Shown here piece after piece: positions 1 to 7,990 of a stretch of 14,155 nucleotides of DNA; the stretch's first letter is position 1, and each line of letters starts with the position of its first letter. This stretch comes from Acidobacteriaceae bacterium. Its GTDB lineage: Bacteria > Acidobacteriota > Terriglobia > Bryobacterales > Bryobacteraceae. The position numbers were made by a program, and so were the translations under genes. Below the pieces are notes generated by a model that had not been told where the DNA came from, ran no database searches, and worked only from the letters and a program-made list of their open reading frames with translations. The stretch lies in assembly GCA_019244945.1 (NCBI GenBank), contig JAFASD010000308.1, positions 1-14,155 of the forward strand. The letters run 5' to 3'.

Positions 1-3000
1 GTTTCCCAGGAGATTAATCAGCACTTGTCGGAGGCGCGTTGGATCACCGGTCAGGGCTGTTTCGGTTGTGGGCGCGACGTTGACGCTGAGCTCGATGCTT
101 TTTTCGCGAGCCTTGGGACAGATCACCTCGGCAGCCTGCTCGACGACTTCCTTCAGATTGAATTGGACCCGTTCGAGCTCGAGGTGACCAGATTCAATTT
201 TCGAAACATCCAGAATGTCGTTGATGAGGGTCATGAGATTAGCTCCGGCGCGACGAAAGACTCTCAGGTAGGCGAGTTGATCGGCATCTAGCTGCGATTC
301 GCGGAGGACGTCCGCCAAACCGAGGATGGCATTCAATGGGGTGCGAATCTCATGGCTCATGGTGGCCAAGAAGCGATCCTTTTCCCGGCTGGCTTTCTCC
401 AGCTCGAGATTCTTTTCGCGAAGAGCATTCTGGATTTCTTTCTGCCCGGTGATATCGCGAGTGATCTTCGCGAATCCGCAGAGGCGCCCCTCGCCATCGC
501 TGAGCGGGGTAATTACAGAGTCTCCGAGAAAGCGCGAGCCGTCTTTGCGGACGAGCCAACTTTCTTCTTCATAGCGTCCTTCGCCGGCTGCGATACGCAG
601 AATTTCCGAGGGGTGCTGCTTTGCCCGATCTTCTTTTGTATAGCAATGGGAGAAATGCATTCCAATCGCCTCTTGCGCGGTGTAGCCTTTCATGCGCTGG
701 GCGCCGGAATTCCAGCTGGTGATATAGCCATCGGGATCGAGCATGATAATTGCGTAGTCTTTGACGCCTTCGACCAGAGAGCGAAACCGTTCTTCGCTTT
801 CACGCAATTGAATTGTTCTTTCTTGTACCTGCTGCTCGAGGGTGCTGCGATAACGGCTCTCGCTCTCTTTCAGCTTGTTTTCAGCCTGAGAGCGCTCGAT
901 ATCGAGATGATTGAGCAGCCAGCCGTTCGCCCAAATGAGGAGAGAAAAGGCGACCATGGTGGCGCAGGCGAATAGGGACAAGCCAACGCTGGTTTCGTAA
1001 AGTCCTTTCAGTTGCCCCTGCCAAGGCAGCCAGCCAAGCGCGGCGGGGATGATCAAAGCGGCGGGCAGGAGCCGCCTCGCCATGATTCCGCCGGGCGCAG
1101 CGCTGGTGAGTGTGATCATAATCCCCCGATTGGGCGAGGAGAGCAGTAAAGCGCCGGACAGAAGCAAACAGATCAAGGAGGTTTGGAGCGCCATGCCCTG
1201 ATGAAGGGTCAACCCAAAGTAGTTATGGACGCCATAGAGAAAGCCAACGGCGTTCAAGAGACACACGAGGGAGGCCGTGACAGCCAAAGCTTGAGAGATG
1301 AGCGTTCCGATACGGTAGCGCAACAACAGGGCGCTACAAGCCAAGAGTAAAAGGGCCACTGCTGTTGGGAAAGACATGCGGCCCGGGTATACGCTGCCCG
1401 CTGTGATTACTGGATCGCGGAAAAGAAGCTCATCGATGCCGAGATTACGGCCCGAGGCGTATTCAAACAGGGTGACCAAGCTGAGCACGATGGTGACGAT
1501 TGCGCAAGCCGGCGCCACAAGGCGCATGAAGCGATTGGATTCACCGCGAGCATTCAACCAGACGGCCACTCCGATCAATAGGACGCCGAGCGCACTGTTC
1601 GCCTTTATGCTGAGATGACCGGGTTGTAGAGTCTTGAGAATTTCGATATGGAATGCCCAGCCTCCGATGAGCACCACCAGGCCAAGCGCAATGGCCAGCG
1701 ATCCTATCCTCTGCGCTGCCGTGACGAATCGCAATTCGAGGTCGGACGGAGTATCGATTTCATTCGACTGGTTGAAGACGAGCGCCCGGCGAAGCTGGAG
1801 TATCCAGATAAACATCGCCAGGCATATCACGATCAGGAGGGCAATCAGCCAGAGGCTATGGGTGGTGGTCCACCAACGGGTTCCCGTCACGACGACATCA
1901 TGCGGGGAACGGAGCAGAATGTGGAAAGACCTTGGTTCGCGGCTTTGATCGGTCTCGGTGACGCAGATTCCAGTGAGGCGCAGGCGATCGCCATCTTTCA
2001 GGTCTAGAGAGAGATCCGGTTTGGATCCGCTTTTGAGATGCGCTTGAAACAGCGTAGGGCCGGCGCGCATGTACCACACCTGCTCGCCAGGGCGATCAAC
2101 TCGCGAGAGCAGCTCGCCATCCATGCGGACGAGGAGGCCGTCAAAAGGAGCGAAGAGAAAACCGTCCTTCAATTGGAGAACGTGGTCGGGCGCAACTACA
2201 ACGGGCGCCGGTGGATTTCCATTGGCGATTTTGCGAACCAGCGTATCTTGCAGAACAGGGGAATATTCTCCGGGCCTTACGAAACCGACCGCCTCTAATC
2301 GTGCGCCGGGAGCGAAACGGGCCGGGTCGGAGGTTTCGATCTTGATTGCGTTCTTTTCGGATTGGAGGTACAGGAATGATCCCGTTTCCTGGTAGGTCAC
2401 TGTTCCGGAGATTTTCACCCGGTGATCCAGGGATTGAGGCAATCCGAATCGAAACAGGCCCTCAATGCCTGTTTCGGGGCTGGCGAAGGGGTTGGCAGGC
2501 GGGGGGGGTTGCTCGATTTGAACTGCGCTGAGATCGGGCACGAAAAGTCTCAGGCCGACGAACTGGCGTTTTTCGTTGAATTTGGTTCCGCAAACGCCGC
2601 GGACTCGCACGGTGGCGTCCACAAGGCTGCTAAAGTCTCGGGGCGGGAAGTCATGGATCCGGGCGTCGATGTCTCCGCCCCCGGTGTCGATATGAAGAAA
2701 GAGGACCTGGCGGCCCCAAGCCTCGGAGATTTTGGCCGAGTGCACGACACCACGAATCTCGACCCATTGACTGTCTTCTTTGCCGCCTACCAGATCGCCA
2801 TAAGCTGCTTTTTGAGGCAGCGGCAAGGCTCGCCTGTCCAGAACTTCCACGCGATTCGCAACGATTACGGGAGCAAAGAGGCCGGATCCAGTTTTCCCCC
2901 AAAGCTCAACTTCGTCTCCGGAATGCACTTCAGCGTTGTCGGTCCTATCGACGGAGATGCCATAGCCGGATTCTTCGAGAAAAAACGAGTTCTTCCAACC

Positions 3001-3183
3001 GGAAAGGGCAGTCACAATCCCTTTGATTTGGACTGGGCGCGATTGCGCGGCTTCGGAAGTACTAAGGCGTCGGAGGTCTGCCACGTGAAGGATGGGATGG
3101 CCCTGGTCTGGAACGCTGGGCCTTGCGCCCATCGAAACAAGCAGCAAGGCAGCGGCGCTCATCCAAAGTCTTCGCGAGTGCAC
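1..3183 (-). CDS. Membrane sensor histidine kinase with OB-fold-like periplasmic repeats and PAS domain (C-terminus off window)
   Basis: This frame reads without a stop for 1061 codons and runs off the left edge. Residues about 1-25 form a signal peptide (RR then an Ala/Leu stretch). Residues about 45-430 are beta-rich and contain up to four OB-fold-like units, with related strands such as VQIKGIV, VEIRGVV and VKISGTV. About nine hydrophobic helices follow: one at about 443-462, the rest between 490 and 755. A coiled-coil linker leads to a PAS domain (about 795-912; SWNSGAQRMKGY). The HisKA H-box is SHEIRTPLN with the phospho-accepting His at residue 944. The window ends inside the N-box of the ATPase domain (QVLINLLGN). 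It should autophosphorylate in response to a periplasmic, membrane or PAS signal and pass phosphate to a response regulator; a fused receiver beyond the edge is possible. The GTG at 3183 is preferred because it has a GGAG site and gives a charged signal-peptide start. ATG at 3162 and TTG at 3225 are alternatives. The signal is unknown. Confidence 0.9.
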   Translation of the reverse strand, partial: MHSRRLWMSAAALLLVSMGARPSVPDQGHPILHVADLRRLSTSEAAQSRPVQIKGIVTALSGWKNSFFLEESGYGISVDRTDNAEVHSGDEVELWGKTGSGLFAPVIVANRVEVLDRRALPLPQKAAYGDLVGGKEDSQWVEIRGVVHSAKISEAWGRQVLFLHIDTGGGDIDARIHDFPPRDFSSLVDATVRVRGVCGTKFNEKRQFVGLRLFVPDLSAVQIEQPPPPANPFASPETGIEGLFRFGLPQSLDHRVKISGTVTYQETGSFLYLQSEKNAIKIETSDPARFAPGARLEAVGFVRPGEYSPVLQDTLVRKIANGNPPAPVVVAPDHVLQLKDGFLFAPFDGLLVRMDGELLSRVDRPGEQVWYMRAGPTLFQAHLKSGSKPDLSLDLKDGDRLRLTGICVTETDQSREPRSFHILLRSPHDVVVTGTRWWTTTHSLWLIALLIVICLAMFIWILQLRRALVFNQSNEIDTPSDLELRFVTAAQRIGSLAIALGLVVLIGGWAFHIEILKTLQPGHLSIKANSALGVLLIGVAVWLNARGESNRFMRLVAPACAIVTIVLSLVTLFEYASGRNLGIDELLFRDPVITAGSVYPGRMSFPTAVALLLLACSALLLRYRIGTLISQALAVTASLVCLLNAVGFLYGVHNYFGLTLHQGMALQTSLICLLLSGALLLSSPNRGIMITLTSAAPGGIMARRLLPAALIIPAALGWLPWQGQLKGLYETSVGLSLFACATMVAFSLLIWANGWLLNHLDIERSQAENKLKESESRYRSTLEQQVQERTIQLRESEERFRSLVEGVKDYAIIMLDPDGYITSWNSGAQRMKGYTAQEAIGMHFSHCYTKEDRAKQHPSEILRIAAGEGRYEEESWLVRKDGSRFLGDSVITPLSDGEGRLCGFAKITRDITGQKEIQNALREKNLELEKASREKDRFLATMSHEIRTPLNAILGLADVLRESQLDADQLAYLRVFRRAGANLMTLINDILDVSKIESGHLELERVQFNLKEVVEQAAEVICPKAREKSIELSVNVAPTTETALTGDPTRLRQVLINLLGN

Positions 3184-3371
3184 GTAGACATTACTCCGTT
3201 CTTCATATCGGGACAGCGTTGCCAAAAATTAGAGATTCACGGAATCCGGCAGGGCAGTCCATAGTACGAAGTGCCAGAGGCAGCGCGGAAGCGAGGACCC
3301 TAGGACGATGCAGAGGGGTTCAGGGGTTCCAGCAACAATGCCGGGGGATACTGGAAGCTTCGTTGCTCGAT
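3184..3371. other. Divergent intergenic region between sensor kinase and permease genes
   Basis: These 188 bases must hold the promoters of both the minus-strand kinase and the plus-strand permease. I saw no convincing -35/-10 pair, no long inverted repeat and no recognisable RNA element. A long frame continuing upstream of the permease start through this region has no membrane-protein character and is judged non-coding. Confidence 0.4.
3194..3197 (-). promoter_or_regulatory. Shine-Dalgarno site supporting a GTG start for the sensor kinase
   Basis: GGAG on the minus strand lies 10 bases before the GTG codon at 3181-3183. The ATG at 3162 has no comparable site at normal spacing and would remove the Arg-Arg of the signal peptide, so this site favours GTG. 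The spacing is at the long end of normal. Confidence 0.4.
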
Positions 3372-5585
3372 ATGGACCTGAAATCTGGAGCTAAGGCCGC
3401 AAAGGTCATTGTTGCGACGACCGTAGCTCTTTCCTTTATTAGCTACTGGCGGGGAGCAGCCATCGTGCTCAACGATTTGGCGTCCTCCATGTTTTACGCG
3501 GGCGGCATTGCCGAGCAAGCAGTCGGCAAATCGGCGGCCTGGTATGTGCTGGGCGTTATGCTGTTCAGTTTTGCCGTTCGTTCCGTGTACATGGAAAGCT
3601 GCGGCATGTTCGTGCGGGGCGGCGTTTACGTTGTCGTGCGCGACAGCATGGGTCCGATTGTGGCAAGGCTTTCGGTCTCCTCTCTGGTTTTCGATTACAT
3701 CCTGACTGGCCCGATCAGCTGCGTGAGCGCGGGACAATATCTCGGCCGATTGATCAATGAATTATTTGGGTTCGCGCACCGCAACACGCATGTGGATCCA
3801 AATACCTTTGCGGCCTTCTTTGGCGTGCTGGTCACTCTCTATTTCTGGCGCAGCAATATCAAAGGGCTAGAAACATCGAGCACAGAAGCGCTGAGAATTA
3901 TTCAGATCACGACCGTAATGGTGTTGGCGATTTTGATCTGGGCGCCTTTGACGATTGTGTTGCAAGGGAAGTGGCAACTGCCGCCGGCGCCGGTACCCCA
4001 CAACCTGGTGTTGCAGAAGGAATCCTTAGGATGGCTGAAAGGCACCTTCTGGCCGACGATTCCGATTGTGGCGGTCACAATCGCTTTTGGGCATTCTCTT
4101 CTATCCATGAGCGGTTTTGAGACGCTGGCGCAGGTTTACCGCGAGATTGCATCGCCCAAACTAAAGAACCTGAAATTTACGGCGAATATCGTGTGTCTGT
4201 ACGCGATCTTCTCGACCGGTGTGATTACGCTGCTGGCCGCCATGATCATTCCGGACGCGGTTCGCCTGACCTATGTGGATAATCTGATCGGCGGATTGGC
4301 GATGAATCTCGTCGGACCGGAAATTCTCCGGCTGGGCTTCCATGTGTTTGTGGTGATCGTAGGCGTGCTGATCCTCTCGGGCGCGGTCAATACATCGTTG
4401 ATTGGAGCGAACGGCGTGCTGAATCGCGTGGCTGAAGACGGCGTGCTGCTGCAAGCCTTTCGGAAGCCGCACCCCAAATTCGGCACGACCTCACGCATTA
4501 TCAACAGCATCACGCTGTTGCAACTTTTGACGATCATTCTGAGCCGGGGAGATGTTTATCTGCTGGGCGAGGCTTACGCTTTTGGCGTGGTTTGGAGTTT
4601 TGCGCTGAAAGCGCTGGGTGTTCTGGTGCTGCGTTTTCAGCGAAGCGATCAGGAATATAAAGTGCCTTTGAACATCCACATTGGCGGTAAAGAGATTCCC
4701 ATTGGGCTGGCCGTCACCACTCTCGTGCTGCTTGCGACTGCGGCTGTGAATCTGTTTACGAAGGAATACGCAACCATTTATGGCGTCAGCTTCACTATCG
4801 CGTTCTTTCTGGTTTTTACTATTTCGGAGCGGATCAACACGCGCCGGCACAAGGAGCGACAGGAACAATCGCTAGAACGCTTCAATTTGCAGCATCAGCC
4901 GAGCGTCGACGCGAAATCGCTCCATGCGCGCGCGGGCAGCGTGTTAGTAGCGGTTCGCAATCCAGAGAACTTGCATCACTTGAAACGAACTCTGCAGCGG
5001 ACCGATCTGCGGCGCAACGATATTGTCGTGATGACGGTTCGGCCGCTCGGCACGGATAGCGAATACGATCTCAATGAAGATCAAATGTTCGGTTCGGACG
5101 AAAAGACGCTGTTTACGGCTGCGGTGAACATTGCGGAAAAAGAGGGCAAGCCGGTGGAGCTGCTGGTGGTCAGCGCTATTGATCCGTTCGAGGCGGTGGT
5201 CCAGACTGCAAATCAGCTCAAAGTTTCGCGGCTGGTGACGGGTGTGTCGCCTCGGATGAGTTCGGATGAACTCGCGCGCAGGATCGGCCTCGCCTGGGAG
5301 AAACTTTCAGAACCGCGGCATCCATTTTCTCTCGAAATCATCAGTCATGGACGTCCGTCCACATTCGTCAACTTAGGACCGCATCCGCCGCGGCTCTGGC
5401 CGGAAGATGTCAACAAAGTGCACGATCTTTGGTTGAAATTAAGCTCCAACGATGCACTTGGGTCGAAACTGCACCATCGGGATGTTGTAAAAGTCGCGTT
5501 ACGCAGACTAGAACAAACACTTAGCGGAGAACAGAGGGATGAGGTGCTTCAGGAGTTGGAAAACGAGCTGCGCAATCATCGATAA
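3372..5585 (+). CDS. APC-superfamily amino-acid permease with C-terminal UspA-like domain
   Basis: The protein has 737 residues from ATG 3372. Residues about 10-495 are a multi-helix transporter of the amino acid-polyamine-organocation superfamily. Visible hallmarks are a broken first helix, the helix-6 motif SGFETLAQVYREIASPKLKN (family consensus GFE...REI..P..N) and about 12 hydrophobic segments. After a basic stretch (ERINTRRHKERQ), residues about 520-700 form a soluble alpha/beta domain with strands VLVAVR, IVVMTV and VELLVVSA, resembling a universal stress protein fold. It probably imports an amino acid or related amine across the inner membrane, with the tail acting as a cytoplasmic regulatory module. 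Substrate cannot be read from sequence. A GGAAG at 3353-3357 sits 14 bases before the ATG but only 5 before an in-frame TTG at 3363, which is the alternative start. The gene is divergent from the sensor kinase. Confidence 0.92.
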   Translation: MDLKSGAKAAKVIVATTVALSFISYWRGAAIVLNDLASSMFYAGGIAEQAVGKSAAWYVLGVMLFSFAVRSVYMESCGMFVRGGVYVVVRDSMGPIVARLSVSSLVFDYILTGPISCVSAGQYLGRLINELFGFAHRNTHVDPNTFAAFFGVLVTLYFWRSNIKGLETSSTEALRIIQITTVMVLAILIWAPLTIVLQGKWQLPPAPVPHNLVLQKESLGWLKGTFWPTIPIVAVTIAFGHSLLSMSGFETLAQVYREIASPKLKNLKFTANIVCLYAIFSTGVITLLAAMIIPDAVRLTYVDNLIGGLAMNLVGPEILRLGFHVFVVIVGVLILSGAVNTSLIGANGVLNRVAEDGVLLQAFRKPHPKFGTTSRIINSITLLQLLTIILSRGDVYLLGEAYAFGVVWSFALKALGVLVLRFQRSDQEYKVPLNIHIGGKEIPIGLAVTTLVLLATAAVNLFTKEYATIYGVSFTIAFFLVFTISERINTRRHKERQEQSLERFNLQHQPSVDAKSLHARAGSVLVAVRNPENLHHLKRTLQRTDLRRNDIVVMTVRPLGTDSEYDLNEDQMFGSDEKTLFTAAVNIAEKEGKPVELLVVSAIDPFEAVVQTANQLKVSRLVTGVSPRMSSDELARRIGLAWEKLSEPRHPFSLEIISHGRPSTFVNLGPHPPRLWPEDVNKVHDLWLKLSSNDALGSKLHHRDVVKVALRRLEQTLSGEQRDEVLQELENELRNHR

Positions 5586-5596
5586 ACCAAGCCGCT

Positions 5597-5620
5597 GATG
5601 AACGCAGATGAACAGGGATA
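5597..5620. repeat. Short direct repeat with 10-base period
   Basis: Two near-identical 10-base units, GATGAACGCA and GATGAACAGG, stand in tandem, followed by GATAA. They lie 12 bases after the permease stop codon and just before the stop of the convergent small gene. From memory, such GATGAACGCAGATGAA-type strings recur in intergenic DNA of many bacterial genomes, including Acidobacteriota. Only one copy is visible in this window, so a dispersed-repeat assignment is an inference. Confidence 0.35.
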
Positions 5621-5623
5621 ATT

Positions 5624-5842
5624 TTAGCCTTCTGTGAGGAACCGTTCGCCTTCCGTGGTGCTTCTGAAATCCATTTCGGCGGATTGCAGTAGCTGGATGC
5701 CCTCCTCAGGCGTCTGGGCGACGAAGAGCAAAATATCGGCAATTGCGTCAGCGGCGCAGGCATAACTGTCAGCGCCACTGACTGACCGGTACCGCTTGAT
5801 TAAATCTGCTCCACGCTTCCTGCGTTCTTCGAGCGGTGACAT
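5624..5842 (-). CDS. Small hypothetical protein, 72 residues
   Basis: I do not recognise a family. The product is a soluble, mostly helical, acidic protein with a basic start (EERRKRGADLIKRY). A middle stretch (CAADAIADILLFVAQTPEEGIQLLQSAEMDF) looks like a paired-helix fold, and the end is GERFLTEG. There are no membrane segments and no signal peptide. Coding is supported by a good ribosome-binding site (GGAAG at 5852-5856, nine bases before the ATG), by protein-like composition, and by the lack of any better gene on either strand. It is convergent with the permease (38-base gap) and divergent from the GH42 gene (39-base gap). The latter gap is too short for two separate promoters, so the GH42 promoter probably overlaps this gene. 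Its function is unknown. Confidence 0.65.
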   Translation of the reverse strand: MSPLEERRKRGADLIKRYRSVSGADSYACAADAIADILLFVAQTPEEGIQLLQSAEMDFRSTTEGERFLTEG

Positions 5843-5881
5843 CAGTTCTATCTTCCAATACTCAAATGTATACAGTAAGTC

Positions 5882-7990
5882 ATGATTTCGCCGAGTCGTC
5901 TTTCCTTGCTAGTAGTGGCTGCCGCTGGGCTTCCCTTTTGGGGCGCTCAATCTTCCACTCCGTTCGCAAACGTTCTCTATGGGGCGGCTTATTACCACGA
6001 GTACATGCCATATGACCGCCTGGACAAAGATGTCGCAATGATGAGCGATGCCGGACTGTCGGTTGTGCGCATGGGCGAGTCGACGTGGAGTCTTTGGGAG
6101 CCGCGCGAAGGGGATTTTGAATATGCATGGATGGACCGGGTGGTTGAGGCGATGGGCAAAGCCGGAATTAAGGTGATCATGGGTACGCCTACCTACTCGA
6201 TTCCGACGTGGCTGTATCACGAGCATCCTGAGGTTCTGGCGCGCCCCTTGGGCGGGGCGCCGGTGTTCTATGGAATGCGGCAGAACATGGATACCGACAA
6301 TGCGACGTTCCGCTTTTACGCGCAGAGGCTCATTAAGAATCTGGTAGAGCACTACCGCAATAACCCGGCGGTGATTGGATGGCAGATCGATAACGAGACC
6401 GCTTCCTACGGCGCATCAAATCATGACGTATTTGTGGGATTTGTGAATCATCTAAAAGAAAAGTTCGGAACCGTGGAGAATCTGAACAAAGCGTGGCTGC
6501 TGAACTATTGGGGCGAAGATGTGAACGCGTGGGAAGATATGCCCACTCGGGACAGCACGCAGAGCACGGGCTACAAACTGGAGTGGTCGCGCTGGGAACA
6601 GATGCGGGTAACTGATTATCTGGTTTGGCAAGCCGCGCTGGTGCGCGAATATCGGCGTCCGGATCAGTTCGTGATGCAGGATTTTGCGGGCGCGATGCAC
6701 CGCGACGTGAACGAGTTTGCAGTGGCGAAATCGCTTGATATCGCGGGCACCAATCCCTACCACGGGACGCAGGATCATATGGATGGCGAAGCGCAGGCCG
6801 AGGTAGGCGACTACATTCGATCTCTGAAGCGCGCCAATTATCTAGTCACGGAGACCAATGCACAAAGCACCGACTGGTCTTCGGCGTTCCAATATCCGCC
6901 GTACGATGGGCAGCTTCGCTTAGATGTTTATACGCATCTTTCTAGCGGGGCCAATATGGTGGAGTATTGGCACTGGCACTCGATCCATTCCGGCCAGGAA
7001 ACCTACTGGAAAGGAATTCTCTCCCATGACCTGGAGCCGAATCGCGCTTATGCAGAGGTTTCCCGCACAGCGCACGAGCTACAGAAGATTGGGCCGCGCC
7101 TGGTGAATCTGCAGATCAAGAACCAGGTGGCCATTCTTTACAGCGTGGATTCCATGAATGCCTTGGAGTTCATGCCGTTCACTAGTAGCGGACCGCAGTG
7201 GTCCTTCGCGCCCGCAATGGCTGACTACAGCAGCCTGATTCATCAATTTCACCGCGTGCTCTACGATGCGAACACCGGCGTGGACTTCGTGTTTCCGGAG
7301 AGCGCTCATTTTTCAGATTACAAGGTGCTGATTGTTCCGGCGCTTTACATCGCAGACGATAACCTGCTGCGAAAAATTTCGGAGTACGTGCGAGGCGGCG
7401 GGCACGTTGTGATGACGTTCAAGAGCGGCTTCTGTAACGAGAACTCGATGGTGCGTTGGGTGCGGCAACCAGGGCCGCTTCGGGAAGCTGCCGGGTTTAG
7501 CTACCAGGAGTTTTCGAATCTCGAAAAGCCGCTCCAGCTTAAGGGCGATCCGTTCAAAGCCGGGGATAACAACAAAGTGATGTATTGGGCTGAGTTTTTG
7601 ATGCCTGAGCATGCACAGGCCGTCGCGTATTACGATCATCCTTTCTTTGGGCGCTGGCCGGCCATTACGCGCAATTCATACGGCTCAGGCACGCTGACGT
7701 ACGAGGGGACGTGGCTTTCAGACGCGCTGCAGAGGGATGTGGTTCTGGATGTACTGAAATCCGCCGATCTGGTTGGTTCGGATCAGCAGCTACCTGGACC
7801 GGTTCGCGTGAAGCATGGAACCAATGCGAACGGAAAGCGGGTTCATTACTATCTGAATTATTCGAGCGATCCACAGTCATTTACTTACGCTTACAGGCCG
7901 GGCGCGGATTTGCTGACTGGCAACGAAGTCGCAAATTCTGGCCAGCTGCGGCTGAAACCGTGGGATTTGGCGATTATAGAGGAGCGATGA
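5882..7990 (+). CDS. Exported GH42-family beta-galactosidase-type glycoside hydrolase
   Basis: The protein has 702 residues, a normal length for glycoside hydrolase family 42. A signal peptide is evident (MISPSRLSLLVVAAAG..., likely cut near residue 23). The catalytic TIM barrel spans about 30-400, starting with YGAAYYHEYMPYDRLDKDV. The likely acid/base is Glu172 in WQIDNE and the likely nucleophile is Glu324 in LVTETNAQ, both at the places expected for GH42. Residues about 410-610 match the trimerisation (B) domain, including DYKVLIVPALYIADDNLL and GGGHVVMTF, and the final 60-70 residues form a small beta domain. It should hydrolyse terminal beta-galactosides or related glycosides. Many GH42 enzymes are cytoplasmic; the signal peptide here implies a periplasmic or surface enzyme. 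An in-frame stop just upstream fixes ATG 5882, although its ribosome-binding site is weak. The stop overlaps the next gene in ATGA. Confidence 0.95.
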   Translation: MISPSRLSLLVVAAAGLPFWGAQSSTPFANVLYGAAYYHEYMPYDRLDKDVAMMSDAGLSVVRMGESTWSLWEPREGDFEYAWMDRVVEAMGKAGIKVIMGTPTYSIPTWLYHEHPEVLARPLGGAPVFYGMRQNMDTDNATFRFYAQRLIKNLVEHYRNNPAVIGWQIDNETASYGASNHDVFVGFVNHLKEKFGTVENLNKAWLLNYWGEDVNAWEDMPTRDSTQSTGYKLEWSRWEQMRVTDYLVWQAALVREYRRPDQFVMQDFAGAMHRDVNEFAVAKSLDIAGTNPYHGTQDHMDGEAQAEVGDYIRSLKRANYLVTETNAQSTDWSSAFQYPPYDGQLRLDVYTHLSSGANMVEYWHWHSIHSGQETYWKGILSHDLEPNRAYAEVSRTAHELQKIGPRLVNLQIKNQVAILYSVDSMNALEFMPFTSSGPQWSFAPAMADYSSLIHQFHRVLYDANTGVDFVFPESAHFSDYKVLIVPALYIADDNLLRKISEYVRGGGHVVMTFKSGFCNENSMVRWVRQPGPLREAAGFSYQEFSNLEKPLQLKGDPFKAGDNNKVMYWAEFLMPEHAQAVAYYDHPFFGRWPAITRNSYGSGTLTYEGTWLSDALQRDVVLDVLKSADLVGSDQQLPGPVRVKHGTNANGKRVHYYLNYSSDPQSFTYAYRPGADLLTGNEVANSGQLRLKPWDLAIIEER

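Noticed and set aside
352..975. Plus-strand open frame of 207 residues
   Set aside because: It is antisense to the PAS and HisKA coding region, where the minus strand gives exact histidine-kinase motifs.
2422..3264. Plus-strand open frame of 280 residues
   Set aside because: It lies antisense to the sensor kinase, whose minus-strand frame shows clear domains. The plus-strand product has no recognisable fold and mixed composition.
3123..3371. Upstream extension of the permease frame by 83 residues
   Set aside because: The extension overlaps the start of the divergent kinase gene and is Arg/Ser-rich with no transporter character. The transporter homology begins just after ATG 3372.
7711..7986. 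Upstream extension of the DUF2127 frame by 92 residues
   Set aside because: It lies wholly inside the GH42 C-terminal domain in another frame. The ATG at 7987 has a strong ribosome-binding site and starts the family-like sequence.
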